64,000 nucleotides of DNA, taken from NCBI RefSeq assembly GCF_014337925.2, contig NZ_CP143423.1:836501-900500 (forward strand), given 5' to 3'. Below are positions 19,414 through 29,313 of the stretch, piece by piece. The DNA comes from Roseobacter fucihabitans (GTDB lineage Bacteria > Pseudomonadota > Alphaproteobacteria > Rhodobacterales > Rhodobacteraceae). Positions within the stretch are counted from its first letter, which is position 1. Each line of letters opens with the position of its first letter. Below the pieces are notes generated by a model. The model searched no databases. It saw only the letters and a list, made by a program, of their open reading frames with translations, and was not told where the DNA came from. The position numbers and the translations under genes are program-made.

Positions 19414-21084
19414 TTAATGGGAGTGCTGTTTGTCCCAGTCTTCCCGCTTGGGGAGCTGCTCGAACGTATGTTCGGGCGGCGGGGAGGGCAGAGTCCATTC
19501 CAGCGTATCCGCATATTCGTTCCACGGGTTGTTTTCCGTCACGCGGCGGCCCTTGAGCAGGGTCCAGGCGATGATGCCGAAGAAGAAAATGAAGGACGCA
19601 AAGGAGAGGAATGCGCCGATGCTCGACCATTGGTTCCAGTAGGCAAAAGCGTCCGGATAGTCGATGTAGCGGCGTGGCATGCCCTGACGGCCCAGGAAGT
19701 GTTGGGGGAAGAAGGTCAGGTTTGCCCCGATGAACATAGCCCAGAAGTGCAGTTTACCCGCCCATTCAGGGTACATGCGGCCCGACATTTTCGGCAGGTA
19801 GAAGTAGACCCCGGCGAAGATGGCGAAGACCGCCCCGAGCGACATCACATAGTGGAAGTGCGCCACCACATAGTAGGTGTCGTGGTAATAGCGGTCCACC
19901 GCGGCCTGTGACAGCACGATGCCGGTGACGCCGCCCACGGTGAAGAGGAAGAGGAAGCCAAAGGCCCAGAGCATGGGCGTTTTGAATTCCACCGATCCGC
20001 CCCACATGGTGGCGATCCAGCTAAAGACCTTCACGCCCGTGGGCACCGCGATGACCATCGTGGCCAACATAAAATAGGCTTGCTGGTTGAGGGACATGCC
20101 CACCGTATACATGTGGTGCGCCCAGACAACAAAGCCCAGAGCGCCGATGGCGATGATCGCCCAGACCATCGGCAGGTAGCCGAAGATTGGTTTGCGCGCG
20201 AAGGTCGCGATCACATGCGAGATGATGCCAAAGCCGGGCAGAATGATGATGTAGACTTCGGGGTGTCCGAAGAACCACAGGATGTGCTGATAGAGCACGG
20301 GATCACCGCCGCCTGACGGATCAAAGAAGGTGAAGCCGAAGTTCCGATCCATCAGAAGCATGGTGATTGCGCCCGCCAGAACCGGCAGGGACAAAAGGAT
20401 CAGCCAGCTTGTCACGAAGATCGACCAGGAAAACAGCGGCACCTTGAAGAGCGTCATGCCCGGTGCGCGCATGTTCAGAAAGGTGGTGATCATGTTGATC
20501 GCGCCCAGGATTGAGGAGGCCCCGGAGACGTGGACCGCGAAGATCGCGAGATCCATGGAGAAGCCGCCCTCATTGGTGGAGAGCGGTGGATAGAGCACCC
20601 AGCCGACACCCGAGCCGAGCTGGTCATTACCCCCCGGTGCCAGCACCGAGCAGATCGCCAGCGTGGTCCCGGCGACATAGAGCCAGAACGACAGGTTGTT
20701 CATGCGCGGAAAGGCCATATCGGGCGCGCCGATCTGGAGCGGCATGAAATAGTTGCCAAATCCGCCAAAAAGGGCGGGGATGACGACGAAGAACATCATC
20801 AGGATGCCGTGACCGGTGATCAGGACGTTCCATAGATGACCATTTGGGGTGCAGACTTCGCCCGAAGCGATGAAGCGCGCGCCCTCCATGCACATGTACT
20901 GAACGCCCGGATTCATCAGTTCGAGGCGCATGTAGATGGTAAATGCCACCGACACGAAGCCCACGAGGGCGGAGACGATCAGATAGAGGATCCCGATGTC
21001 TTTGTGGTTTGTGGACATGAACCAACGTGTGAAGAACCCGCGTTCATCATGATGTTCCTGGCCGTGGATGGCTGCGTCTGCCAT
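19414..21084 (-). CDS. ctaD: Cytochrome c oxidase subunit I (aa3 type)
   Basis: Catalytic heme-copper subunit of the terminal oxidase, inner membrane, twelve helices, 556 residues. Metal ligands are visible: the heme a histidine in [15 protein letters not shown], CuB ligand and crosslinked Tyr in [15 protein letters not shown] (with the proton-path Glu), the CuB pair in [11 protein letters not shown], and the heme a3/a pair in [15 protein letters not shown]. It starts at [12 protein letters not shown] behind AGGAGG; the frame beyond to 21183 is not needed. The other subunits are elsewhere, as is usual in this group. Confidence 0.97.
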   Translation of the reverse strand: MADAAIHGQEHHDERGFFTRWFMSTNHKDIGILYLIVSALVGFVSVAFTIYMRLELMNPGVQYMCMEGARFIASGEVCTPNGHLWNVLITGHGILMMFFVVIPALFGGFGNYFMPLQIGAPDMAFPRMNNLSFWLYVAGTTLAICSVLAPGGNDQLGSGVGWVLYPPLSTNEGGFSMDLAIFAVHVSGASSILGAINMITTFLNMRAPGMTLFKVPLFSWSIFVTSWLILLSLPVLAGAITMLLMDRNFGFTFFDPSGGGDPVLYQHILWFFGHPEVYIIILPGFGIISHVIATFARKPIFGYLPMVWAIIAIGALGFVVWAHHMYTVGMSLNQQAYFMLATMVIAVPTGVKVFSWIATMWGGSVEFKTPMLWAFGFLFLFTVGGVTGIVLSQAAVDRYYHDTYYVVAHFHYVMSLGAVFAIFAGVYFYLPKMSGRMYPEWAGKLHFWAMFIGANLTFFPQHFLGRQGMPRRYIDYPDAFAYWNQWSSIGAFLSFASFIFFFGIIAWTLLKGRRVTENNPWNEYADTLEWTLPSPPPEHTFEQLPKREDWDKQHSH

Positions 21085-21312
21085 GCTCTTGCCTCCTGAG
21101 TAAGGTGTTAATCGACGCGCAGCGGTTCCCGAGCCGCGCACCGGAGTCTTGCCGGTTTTAGAGAGAAGCCGCGACCGGGGCAATGATCGACTTCGTCGCA
21201 GTCGGAATTTTTTCGATCATGTTGTAATCGAGCGGGTGAAACACGTGCAGGTTGTGGCAATATAGTTCCAATCCTATCGGTCCAGCTGATCGTTCACGCG
21301 CGGTTAACATTC

Positions 21313-22632
21313 ATGAGCCATTTTAGCGCCAGTGTGTGCAAAGTCCTTTCCGGCGCGGAGAGGCAGATTAATAGGTGGCAAATGCAGGTGGTTCAGGCTC
21401 AATACATCCAGCAGACGCCTGCTTTAGTTGATGAAAGCAGCCTTGCATTCTGGAGTCGCATGAGCGAGCTGGTGCCTGGAATCATCTATATCTTCAACCA
21501 TGAAACGATGTGCAACGAGTATAGCAATTGCACGATCGCGGAATTTCTGGGCTACACGCCGGAGGAAGTGCTGGCGATGGGGGACGCGGTCCTGCCGACG
21601 CTTGTGCATCATGATGACCATGAACGGCTGTTCAACTATCTCGGCTCGCTGCGCAGCTTGCCGATCGGCGCGGAAAGCGCGTTTGAATATCGCATGAACT
21701 CGAAACTGGGCAATGAAGTATGGATGCGCAGCGTGGATACGGTCTTTGAAACCGCGCCAGATGGCTCTGTGCTGCGACATATCGGCGTTGCGGTAGACAT
21801 CACATCTCAAAAACGAAACGAAAACAGATTATTGGAGGCGAATGAAACTCTTGAGGCACAGGTCCGGGCGCGGACGGCTGAACTTCAGGCCCTAAACGAG
21901 GAGTTGGAAACGCGTGTTGCGCAACGTACCGCCGAATTGGTCGAAACCAACCGTGACCTCAAACAACTTACCTTTGTGGCGACGCATGACCTGCGTGTTC
22001 CGGTCAATAACATGACCAGCCTGACGCATATGCTCTTAGAGGCCGAGGAGGCCTTGCCGCCCGAACATGCCGAAACCCTGACGTGGATGCACGACGTTTG
22101 TCGGCAAGCCAACGACAAATTGGACGCGCTAATTTGTGTGGCGCAGGCCCATTCCGCCGAGCTATCGGAGTTTGAGGCAATCGATATTGCAAATGTCGCG
22201 GACCGTGTGCTGGTCAACCTGCATTTTCAGGTCGCGCAAAGCAAATCGGTGATCCGCTTTGATCTGGAAGTCAAAACCGTTTGGTTCGTGCCGCGCGAAC
22301 TGGAGAATATCCTGCAATCCATGATTGGCAACGCGATCAAATACCGTGCCGCCGAGCGCAGGCCCCGCATCATTTTGCGCTCGCGTGTATACGACAATGA
22401 GGTGGAGGTGTCGATTATCGACAACGGGACCGGGTTGGACCTGGCGCGGGATGAGGCCAAGGTTTTCGGGTTGTTTAAACGCGCGCACGCCACACCTGAG
22501 GGGGCCGGTGTGTCGCTCTATGCGATTCGACGCATTTTGGAACGTATAGGCGGATCGATTGCCGTCGCGAGTGAGCCGGGCAAGGGCAGTTGCTTTTCTT
22601 TCCGGTTGCCCATCGGGGCGGGTGGCACGTGA
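21313..22632 (+). CDS. PAS-domain sensor histidine kinase
   Basis: 439 residues with no transmembrane segment, so a cytoplasmic sensor. A PAS domain (about 45-165; FNHETMCNEYSNCTIAEFLG, ending HIGVAVDITSQK) leads into a coiled coil (about 165-220), an H-box with FVATHDLRVPVNN, and an HATPase domain: N-box IGNAIKYRA, G1 IIDNGTGLD, and a G2 region GAGVSLYAIRRI that lacks the usual G-x-G-L-G. A later in-frame ATG at 21382 has a better ribosome site (AGGTGG) and may be the true start. Its stop overlaps the response regulator ATG by one base (TGATG). Confidence 0.85.
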   Translation: MSHFSASVCKVLSGAERQINRWQMQVVQAQYIQQTPALVDESSLAFWSRMSELVPGIIYIFNHETMCNEYSNCTIAEFLGYTPEEVLAMGDAVLPTLVHHDDHERLFNYLGSLRSLPIGAESAFEYRMNSKLGNEVWMRSVDTVFETAPDGSVLRHIGVAVDITSQKRNENRLLEANETLEAQVRARTAELQALNEELETRVAQRTAELVETNRDLKQLTFVATHDLRVPVNNMTSLTHMLLEAEEALPPEHAETLTWMHDVCRQANDKLDALICVAQAHSAELSEFEAIDIANVADRVLVNLHFQVAQSKSVIRFDLEVKTVWFVPRELENILQSMIGNAIKYRAAERRPRIILRSRVYDNEVEVSIIDNGTGLDLARDEAKVFGLFKRAHATPEGAGVSLYAIRRILERIGGSIAVASEPGKGSCFSFRLPIGAGGT

Positions 22633-23054
22633 TGGCGCGAAGGCTGAGATCTGTTTTGCTCGTGGATGACGACAAGGTGACAAACCTGATGCATATGCGG
22701 CTGATCCGCCGCTCCGGGTTAATCGATCATGTTGATGTTGTTACCGACGGCCTTGCTGCCCTTGAATATCTGAAGGAGAAGCGGATCAATGGCCTGCCCA
22801 CGCCCGAAATGATTTTGCTGGATATCAATATGCCGCGCATGGACGGGTTCGAATTTCTTGAGGATTACGCCAGCTTGTCGGTGAAATTCCGCCCGGTGAA
22901 GCCGATGATCATCATGCTGTCCACCTCCGTTTTGCGCGCGGATCAGGACCGCGCAGAGGCGGATCCAAATGTGTATCGCTTCATCAGCAAACCCATCGGT
23001 GCAGACGACATCGCCGGGTTTGTCAATCAGTATCAGAGATTTGCGGCGCATTAA
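22632..23054 (+). CDS. Single-domain response regulator
   Basis: 140 residues, receiver domain only. Acid pocket [11 protein letters not shown], phosphoacceptor Asp in [12 protein letters not shown], Thr/Ser in [12 protein letters not shown], and Lys in [10 protein letters not shown]. This Rcp1-type form pairs with the upstream PAS kinase by translational coupling. With no output domain it must act by protein contact or pass the phosphate onward. The 3' end overlaps convergent lipB by 32 bases. Confidence 0.92.
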   Translation: MARRLRSVLLVDDDKVTNLMHMRLIRRSGLIDHVDVVTDGLAALEYLKEKRINGLPTPEMILLDINMPRMDGFEFLEDYASLSVKFRPVKPMIIMLSTSVLRADQDRAEADPNVYRFISKPIGADDIAGFVNQYQRFAAH

Positions 23055-23736
23055 TTGGTAGAATTCGCGCGGGTTCCGCCACCGGTTCATCCCCGAACAC
23101 AGCTTTAAAACTCTGGCGCAGGGCAACATCGACATCTGTCATAGCGACGGGATACCCCAGATCGACCAAGCTGGTAACGCCATGGTCACTGATCCCGCAA
23201 GGAACGATGCCGGAAAAATGCTCCAAATCCGGTTCGACATTGATGGAAATACCGTGAAAACTGATCCATTTGCGTAGTCGGATCCCGATCGCGGCAATCT
23301 TATCCTCGCGAATCCCGCCTGTTTCATCCGGCGGGCGATCCGGTCTTTGGACCCAGACACCCACCCGACCGGGCCGGATGTGTCCCTTGATGTTGAATTG
23401 TGCCAGCGTGTCGATGACCCAATGTTCCAGGTCCTGCACGAATTTGCGCACATCGCGCCCGCGCGCGCCGACGTCGAGCATGACGTAGGCGACCCGCTGG
23501 CCGGGCCCATGATAGGTGAACTGCCCACCGCGCCGTGTCATGTGAACTGGAAAGCGATCGGGCGCGATAAGATCGGCCATCTTGGCGCTGGTTCCGGCGG
23601 AATAAAGCGGCGGATGCTCCACGAGCCAGATGCACTCGCACGCCTGTCCTTGTGCGATCGCCTCTGCGCGCGCCTCCATCCAGCTTTCCGCGGCGCGATA
23701 GTCTGTTAGGTCGCTTGTTGTGATCCACTCCACCAT
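23023..23736 (-). CDS. lipB: Octanoyltransferase (lipoyl synthesis)
   Basis: Moves octanoyl from acyl carrier protein to lipoyl domains of 2-oxoacid dehydrogenases. 237 residues. Motifs: [20 protein letters not shown], the catalytic lysine in [19 protein letters not shown], and the catalytic cysteine in [15 protein letters not shown]. It is convergent with the response regulator. Confidence 0.96.
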   Translation of the reverse strand: MVEWITTSDLTDYRAAESWMEARAEAIAQGQACECIWLVEHPPLYSAGTSAKMADLIAPDRFPVHMTRRGGQFTYHGPGQRVAYVMLDVGARGRDVRKFVQDLEHWVIDTLAQFNIKGHIRPGRVGVWVQRPDRPPDETGGIREDKIAAIGIRLRKWISFHGISINVEPDLEHFSGIVPCGISDHGVTSLVDLGYPVAMTDVDVALRQSFKAVFGDEPVAEPARILPINAPQISDTD

Positions 23737-23905
23737 GGCGCTGCTGTATCGCAGTGAGCGGGCATGGCAAAGCCCTTTCGCGGACCTTCATGACGTCTTG
23801 CGCCCCGGAAAAACGCCCCGGAAAAAGCCGCCTGTCTGGGGGTTCGGTCGAATCACTTCCTGTGTTAGGCTTTCCGCGAGATTTATTTTATTGCGGAGAT
23901 TATAC

Positions 23906-25225
23906 ATGTTTTCCAAACGTTTGACTGCAGCCGCTCTGGCCGCATCTGTGGCGGCTTTCCCGGCCGCGCGCGTGTCTGCGGACGCAGGCGATTTCATCGC
24001 TGGTGCCCTTATCGGTGGGATCGTGGGCCATGCTGCCACGAAAAACGCTCAGAAAAAGAAAACCAGAACCTATCGCTCGGGTATTCCTTCGACGCAACAG
24101 GGACGTCAGGTTCAGGCGTCGCTGAATTATTTTGGATTTAACGCCGGGCGCGTCGACGGCCAACTGGGACGACAATCACGCACGGCGATCGCTAATTATC
24201 AGGCCTATCTGGGCTATCCGGCCACCGGCCAGTTGTCGCCGTTCGAGCAGGATTTCCTCGTCGCATCCTATAATCGTGCACAGGCTGGCGGGTATCAGAC
24301 GACGCAGCTCGTCGCCCAGAGCCCTGAAGGTCCGCGCGGGTTATTGCGCACCTATCGCAATGAGTTGGCCGGTCAGGTCGCACCACAGGCCCCGGCTCCG
24401 GTTGTCGCCGTGGCACCCGTGCCGCAGGTTGTCGCGCCGGTTGTACAGGCCCCCGCGACCGTCGCGGTGCGCGCGCCCGCTGTCACGCCGCAGCCCGCCC
24501 CGGTGCTCAACGCGACCGCACAATCGGGCACTGCTTTGCCGAATTTCTTTGAGAGCGGCGCACCCGAAGCCTCCTTGGCCTCGCATTGCAATACCGTATC
24601 GCTCCTCACCAGCACCAACGGGTACACCACGGCGGCCTCTATGAGTGATCCGACAGCAGCGTTGAATGAACAATTCTGCCTGGCGCGGACCTATGCAATC
24701 GCACGCAGCGAAGAGTTGATCAGCCAGGTCAATGGCTTCACGCCGCAGCAGGTCGCGCAACAATGTGATGGATTTGGCCCGGTTGTGCAGCCCTATGTGG
24801 ATGAATTGCCGGGTGAACCCCGTGACGTCGTTGCAAAAGATGTATCGGGTTTTGTGGCCTCAACCGGCACTTCCGCACAGCAAATGTCTGCCACTGCGCA
24901 GATATGTCTGGGCGTGGGGTACCGTACGGATAACATGAATGTGGCGTTGGGCTCGGCGCTGATCCTCTATTCGCTGGGCGAAACCGTTTACGGTGAGTTA
25001 ATGGGCCATCACCTGGCGCTTGGCTTTGGCACGCAGAAAAATGTGAATGCAGCGGGCCCATGGTATGAAGCGGCCCTTGCGGCCACCGATGCGGGTGCCG
25101 ATGCGGTATTCGTGCCTGGCCAACCGGAGCGGACGGATATTCTGCGTAAAGCGTCCTTGCAACTCAGCGGCAAGGCGATGCCGGCGCAAGCGGGCGTTCT
25201 GCCGGTGTTTTCCGTCGCGGAATAG
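23906..25225 (+). CDS. Secreted peptidoglycan-binding domain protein
   Basis: 439 residues from the ATG at 23906 (GGAG upstream); the frame extends upstream to 23720 without a signal sequence, so the later start is chosen. The signal peptide ends near ARVSADA. A Gly-rich hydrophobic helix (FIAGALIGGIVGHAA) follows, then a PG_binding_1 repeat (VQASLNYFGFNAGRVDGQLG, SRTAIANYQAYLGYPATGQL). An Ala/Pro/Val-rich linker (about 215-265) leads to a C-terminal domain of about 170 residues with several cysteines and no recognised family. Probably periplasmic and wall-linked. Confidence 0.8.
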   Translation: MFSKRLTAAALAASVAAFPAARVSADAGDFIAGALIGGIVGHAATKNAQKKKTRTYRSGIPSTQQGRQVQASLNYFGFNAGRVDGQLGRQSRTAIANYQAYLGYPATGQLSPFEQDFLVASYNRAQAGGYQTTQLVAQSPEGPRGLLRTYRNELAGQVAPQAPAPVVAVAPVPQVVAPVVQAPATVAVRAPAVTPQPAPVLNATAQSGTALPNFFESGAPEASLASHCNTVSLLTSTNGYTTAASMSDPTAALNEQFCLARTYAIARSEELISQVNGFTPQQVAQQCDGFGPVVQPYVDELPGEPRDVVAKDVSGFVASTGTSAQQMSATAQICLGVGYRTDNMNVALGSALILYSLGETVYGELMGHHLALGFGTQKNVNAAGPWYEAALAATDAGADAVFVPGQPERTDILRKASLQLSGKAMPAQAGVLPVFSVAE

Positions 25226-25265
25226 GTCCAAATGCAAAGAGGGCGGCAGAAGCGGCTCGACCTAT

Positions 25266-25298
25266 GCCCCGGCGGTCTGGCACCGTCGGGGTATTTTG
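25266..25298 (+). terminator. Probable terminator after the peptidoglycan-binding protein gene
   Basis: Ten-base stem CCCCGGCGGT / ACCGTCGGGG with one G-T pair and a five-base loop, followed by TATTTT, about 40 bases after the stop. Confidence 0.65.
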
Positions 25299-25360
25299 CT
25301 TAAAATTGCTCTTCACAAGACAGTCGGAGCAGGCTAAAGACGCCAGACATTCTAAAGCGT

Positions 25361-25446
25361 GCGGATGTGGCGGAATGGTAGACGCGCAGCGTTGAGGTCG
25401 CTGTGGGGTAACACCCGTGGAAGTTCGAGTCTTCTCATCCGCACCA
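25361..25446 (+). tRNA. tRNA-Leu (anticodon GAG)
   Basis: Acceptor stem GCGGATG / CATCCGC, discriminator A and encoded CCA. D arm GGCGGAATGGTAGACGC; anticodon stem CAGCG/CGCTG with loop TTGAGGT giving anticodon GAG; a long variable arm TGGGGTAACACCCG typical of class II tRNAs; T loop GTTCGAGTC. It marks the left border of the accessory region. Confidence 0.95.
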
Positions 25447-25873
25447 TTTTTATAAAAATAACTCTTATAAATCAAATAGATGTGAGATTTTCGAAGTTAC
25501 TAGACCATCTTTTTGTCCACCCAGTTGCTTTGTTCTTATGCTAATTCGGTCCGGCGGCATATGGGGCACAAAGAACTTGTTTTGGCGTTATTTGCGCCGC
25601 TGCGGACCATTCCAGCCAAACAATGACCAGTTGGGCGGAGAAAGCTTACCATTGCTTACCCTGACACCCCGCCTAACAGTATGATAAAACCCTGATGGCT
25701 TCTTTTTAGGGCATGACAAAATTCGAAATGAATTGCTAATCCTTCAATCCATCCTTCCTTCGGTAGCGCGGGGTTGTTTTTATGTTTTTAGGCCAGATGC
25801 CTTTCGTCAGAGGCTGCAGGACTTGAACACTGCCCAGACATATTGCTAACCTATTGTAAAGGATGGGTGCTTT
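25447..25873. other. A+T-richer intergenic stretch behind tRNA-Leu
   Basis: 427 bases, visibly more A+T-rich than the flanking core DNA. No intact integrase, no good coding frame, and no second copy of the tRNA 3' end was found here. It probably holds the promoter of the gene at 25874, where AAAGGATGGG precedes the ATG. Confidence 0.45.
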
Positions 25874-27319
25874 ATGACGATGGATTGTGCTGTGCGCTTG
25901 GCTTCGGGCGAATTGATGTTCTGCAGTGGCCCTTGGGTCAGTTTTATTAATCCTCCGAACAAGACCGCCCTGCGTCCACCCATGGATGCCGCCGACATCT
26001 TCGGCCCCACTTTCCCCGCATTCCCCGAAGCTCTGTTGATCGGTAGAGGCAACCGCGCGCATAAGATTTACGTCTTTTCGCGCGGGCAATATTGGCGGTA
26101 CGATGCACCTACGCCAAGCTCGAGAAACATCCCGCTGGATCCGGGACATCCCAAGAAAATTAGCGACGTCTGGTTCGAAATGGGCACCTTCCATCGCGCT
26201 CGGGAACACGGGATTGATGGCGCTGTGACTTTGCCTGGCGGGCGTATTTTCTTCTTTGCGGGCGCTGAGTGCATTGAGCACATCTGGGGACAAAAGACGA
26301 CGACGGGCCCAAACCCCATAGCGCAGATATTCCCCCAGATGTCGCTTAATGCTGATTATTACTTCATGGGGGGGCGTCCAAATATGCTTGATTACCTCTA
26401 TGTGGTGCGTGGTGATACGGCGTCGATTTACGATCCGAACCGAGGGCGACCGATGACCGCCACGACGATCAAGATATCGGACACCTGGGCGGGCCTTGAG
26501 CCATCGATCCCGCGCACGCGGCTCGCCCCTCTGCGCCAGCGTGCGCGCGCGCGGCTTCCGGCGAACTGGGCCAATGTCGATGTGGCGGAGACGCTTGGGC
26601 AGACGGCACTCACTCTTGCGACGCCGATGCGCGTGAATCAGGGGAGCTATCCCACCTGTGGGCAGGCTGCGGTGATCTTTTGTCTCGCGCAGTATTTTCC
26701 TGACCTATACGTCGATTACTTTCTGGGTGCCCTTGGAAGGGGCGGGTTACCGGGAACCGGGACCATCAAGGCCCACTCACGGACATTCAAAGCACGCGAC
26801 AAAACCTATGACGAGCCGTGGCTGCCCAACATGGGCATCACGTCCAACGACTGGGTTCTGACGGCGTTGTTACGTGATGATGCAAGCCAGTTCATGCGAG
26901 TGAAAAATGATGGCGCGGATGTGCGAAATGGGATTACCACCCCGAACGAAATGCGGTTCCAGTTAAACCATTTGCTACCCAAATCCGGAACGGCGCGGGT
27001 CAATCGGGCCTTCCATCCGCGCATGCGAGAGGCCGCGTTGAAGTGGGCCCATGAAGCACGTCATAGAGGCGGCGTCGCCATTCACCTTGTCTGCGCCGAG
27101 ATAGTCCCGGGCGGGCCAGTGTCATCTTTTGCGAACCATTGGGTGACGCATTTGGGCGGTCTGAACATTTCCCATGGCAATCGTTCGCTCAGATCCAACG
27201 ACGACCGCTATCGGATGCGCGTTCAAAGCTGGGGCGCGGCGCACAATATCTCCTGGTCAGGCGACCAGCTGAAATCGATAAAGAAGGGGTATTACGGCTC
27301 GGTCCGCTGGGTGCCTTGA
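25874..27319 (+). CDS. Hemopexin-like repeat protein with papain-like cysteine protease domain
   Basis: 481 residues, no signal peptide or membrane helix. Residues about 1-215 hold hemopexin-like propeller blades: each pairs an aromatic read-out (KIYVFSRGQYWRYD; GRIFFFAGAECIEHIWG; DYLYVVRGDTASIYD) with a D-P-G-x-P or I-x-D-x-W close (LDPGHPKKISDVWFEMG; TIKISDTWAGLEP). Residues about 250-481 look like a papain-fold protease: Gln and Cys in VNQGSYPTCGQAAVIFCLAQ, a His in SSFANHWVTHLGGLN, and an end VQSWG...GYYGSVRWVP resembling the papain N-S-W-G...G-Y box with Gln for Asn. I know of no characterised protein with this order. It may act on a host or rival target; all function is inference. Confidence 0.6.
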   Translation: MTMDCAVRLASGELMFCSGPWVSFINPPNKTALRPPMDAADIFGPTFPAFPEALLIGRGNRAHKIYVFSRGQYWRYDAPTPSSRNIPLDPGHPKKISDVWFEMGTFHRAREHGIDGAVTLPGGRIFFFAGAECIEHIWGQKTTTGPNPIAQIFPQMSLNADYYFMGGRPNMLDYLYVVRGDTASIYDPNRGRPMTATTIKISDTWAGLEPSIPRTRLAPLRQRARARLPANWANVDVAETLGQTALTLATPMRVNQGSYPTCGQAAVIFCLAQYFPDLYVDYFLGALGRGGLPGTGTIKAHSRTFKARDKTYDEPWLPNMGITSNDWVLTALLRDDASQFMRVKNDGADVRNGITTPNEMRFQLNHLLPKSGTARVNRAFHPRMREAALKWAHEARHRGGVAIHLVCAEIVPGGPVSSFANHWVTHLGGLNISHGNRSLRSNDDRYRMRVQSWGAAHNISWSGDQLKSIKKGYYGSVRWVP

Positions 27320-27558
27320 AGGGCCAGCGCGGAGACTATGCGCTGGCAGCCAGCATGGGTGAGGCGTTGGAAATGGCAGGCGATCCGAACGCGGTTGCTA
27401 TCCCTCAGACCCATAAGATGTGGCCCGGGCGTCCAGGGGAGATATTTTTCTGGAACTGATCTACTATCAGGAAACAGATCCTGAGTGACTTGCGGTTAAG
27501 CTAGAAGGTTTGGCTTTGAAATGGTTGACTCTCTTTAGCGTCACTTGTCCCATTAGAC

Positions 27559-28413
27559 ATGCTACCAGTTTCAAAGCCTTACGAATATATATTGTACATT
27601 GATGAAGCTGGCGATGATGGCTTGTCCAGGATAAAGCCAGTTGATTCAAACGGAGCGAGCGAATGGCTATGTATTGGCGGCTTCCTAACGCGGGCAAATT
27701 ACGAAGCGAAGACAGTCCAATGGGTGAAAGAGATGCGACGGCATATCAGCGCCCTCCAAGGACCGGCATTGCATTACCGAAAGCTGAGCCCCTCGAAGAA
27801 GGATGCAGCCTGTAGCTTTCTAGCAGATTTGCCAGTTAAGGCATTTGTCGTTTGCTCTCATAAAGTGAATATGAGGGGGCATCAAAGCAGTAGTGCTGCT
27901 ATTCGGGGCGGCAAGCAGTGGTTCTATAATTATTGCGTTCGATTGTTGATGGAAAGAGCCACCGAAATGTGTCTCAAAGACTCTCTTAAGCACTATAAAG
28001 AACCGCGGCCTCTCAAGGTAGTTTTTAGTGCGCGCGGAGGTCACAGTTATGGCCAAACCAAAGCTTATTGGGAGATATTGAAACGACAGGCCGCAGGTGG
28101 GACTACGGTACTTAATAAGCGCGAAATCAGACATCAGGTTTTACGCTTCAATCTCATTGACTACCTTCCTCACCAGCAGAATGCAGGTCTGCAGATTGCA
28201 GATATTATAGCCAGTGCATTTTATCAGTCAGTTGAAACAAGTACTCTGAAATGGGAGCCGCGACATGCTAAAATGCTGCAGCCAATCATGGCTAAGGAAC
28301 GAAATGTAGTTGCAGACTTCGGGCTGGCCCTACAGCCAACAAACCCTCGTGACATCAATCTAACCGAAGATCAAAAAGCTATATTTCGATACTACGGCTA
28401 TACAGCGCTATGA
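27559..28413 (+). CDS. DUF3800 domain protein
   Basis: 284 residues. The N-terminal YILYIDEAGDDG acid motif and a C-terminal LQIADIIASAFYQSVE are the two marks of DUF3800, which has an RNase H-like fold and is frequent on mobile elements and in defence islands. Its role is not known. The gene is richer in A and T than its neighbours, and its Arg and Leu codon choice differs from the core genes, so recent transfer is likely. No clear ribosome site precedes the chosen ATG. Confidence 0.75.
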   Translation: MLPVSKPYEYILYIDEAGDDGLSRIKPVDSNGASEWLCIGGFLTRANYEAKTVQWVKEMRRHISALQGPALHYRKLSPSKKDAACSFLADLPVKAFVVCSHKVNMRGHQSSSAAIRGGKQWFYNYCVRLLMERATEMCLKDSLKHYKEPRPLKVVFSARGGHSYGQTKAYWEILKRQAAGGTTVLNKREIRHQVLRFNLIDYLPHQQNAGLQIADIIASAFYQSVETSTLKWEPRHAKMLQPIMAKERNVVADFGLALQPTNPRDINLTEDQKAIFRYYGYTAL

Positions 28414-28672
28414 GGCGCGTGGGCCCCGGCCTCTGATTGGCCAAAAACGATAGGCTGCAATCCATTGTGCAACCGTTTGATGGCCCGCGGCTGCTCAAAC
28501 TTGGCAACCGCAAGAGGTTAGTCCGACGTATCCCACGCATCGAATCGTCGCATATCTAGTAGAATCTGTCATCCTAAATCGCCAAACGTCCATATTTAGT
28601 TTTCGATGTCGTTCGTTTCCAACAGTCAGGATAAATTGTCTAAGTTATCATGACCACGATCAAGTGAGGCTT
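28414..28672. other. Intergenic stretch inside the accessory block
   Basis: 259 bases with no coding frame, RNA motif or clear terminator. Confidence 0.4.
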
Positions 28673-28831
28673 TTACGAATGCGCCACTACCAATGGCGGG
28701 TCTGATTGGAAGGACCTGACATCAAACCACTTGAACCACGTGCCATCGGGGTTCCGATGATCCCCCATTACAACATCGTGACCCCACTGTGCGCCAGTCA
28801 CCACGAACAGCACGCGTTCTTTGCACCTACG
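28673..28831 (-). pseudogene. Decayed 3' copy of the 29314 gene
   Basis: Reading the minus strand back from the TAA at 28673-28675 gives about 52 codons ending NPDGTWFKWFDVRSFQSDPP, which aligns with NPDGTHFAWFDMRSFPSDPP at the end of the intact protein encoded at 29314-29817. An in-frame TGA at about 28832-28834 closes it upstream. So this is the tail of a second, diverged copy whose front is lost; the DUF2177 gene (stop at 28827) now occupies that place. Confidence 0.75.
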
Positions 28832-29240
28832 TCACCGCTTTGCCAGCCCAACGGGCCACAAAAACGCCAGCGGTTGCTGACGTGCCTGTCAGCACCGTCC
28901 CCCAAGTCAAATCCGTCGCCACCATGCGCCGGGTCCAATCCTTAAGTGTTGCAAGGTTGGTAAATTCATATGTGCCGTACGCCATCGCGCCGATGAGTGC
29001 TGCTGACCCAAACACCCACAACAGCGACCGGTCGTCCTGCAGCGCGGGCCAGCTCACGAACCACAGGAGGCAGCCAACGTAGAACGCATAGAACGCGAAG
29101 GCGGGGCCGATCCGGGGGCTATCCAGTAGTAGTGGCGCAATGTCTTTCTCAAAGGTTGGCTTCACGATGTAGCTGAGACCGATATAATCGATTGTAAGAA
29201 AAACTGCGAATGTGACGACGTACAAGATGGCAAGGGTCAT
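28827..29240 (-). CDS. DUF2177 family membrane protein
   Basis: 137 residues with four hydrophobic segments. It starts MTLAILYVVTFAVFLTIDYI and has the family features FLTIDYIGL, GPAFAFYAFYVGCLLWF and AYGTYEFTNLATLKDW with TDLTWGT. AGGAG stands before the ATG. Function unknown. It sits between the intact and the decayed copies of the 29314-type gene. Confidence 0.82.
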   Translation of the reverse strand: MTLAILYVVTFAVFLTIDYIGLSYIVKPTFEKDIAPLLLDSPRIGPAFAFYAFYVGCLLWFVSWPALQDDRSLLWVFGSAALIGAMAYGTYEFTNLATLKDWTRRMVATDLTWGTVLTGTSATAGVFVARWAGKAVT

Positions 29241-29313
29241 TATTGGCTCCTATCTGGCTCCAACGCAAACTGCTGGCGGGCCAATTGGTTCATGTGGTGT
29301 GACCTTTTGTCTG

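Noticed and set aside
25361..25446. Attachment site at the 3' end of tRNA-Leu
   Set aside because: I looked for a second copy of the last 15-20 bases of the tRNA at the far side of the accessory block and did not find one; the integrase fragment cannot be tied to this site.
25164..25475. Minus-strand frame crossing the tRNA-Leu gene
   Set aside because: Antisense to the tRNA and to the end of the peptidoglycan-binding protein gene; no ribosome site or protein-like composition.
27139..27459. Frame overlapping and following the hemopexin/protease gene, whose end (ALKGQRGDYALAASMGEALE) looks somewhat protein-like
   Set aside because: No start or ribosome site of its own and most of it is out of frame inside the upstream gene; the upstream protein already ends in a natural papain-like terminus. 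A frameshift here cannot be excluded.
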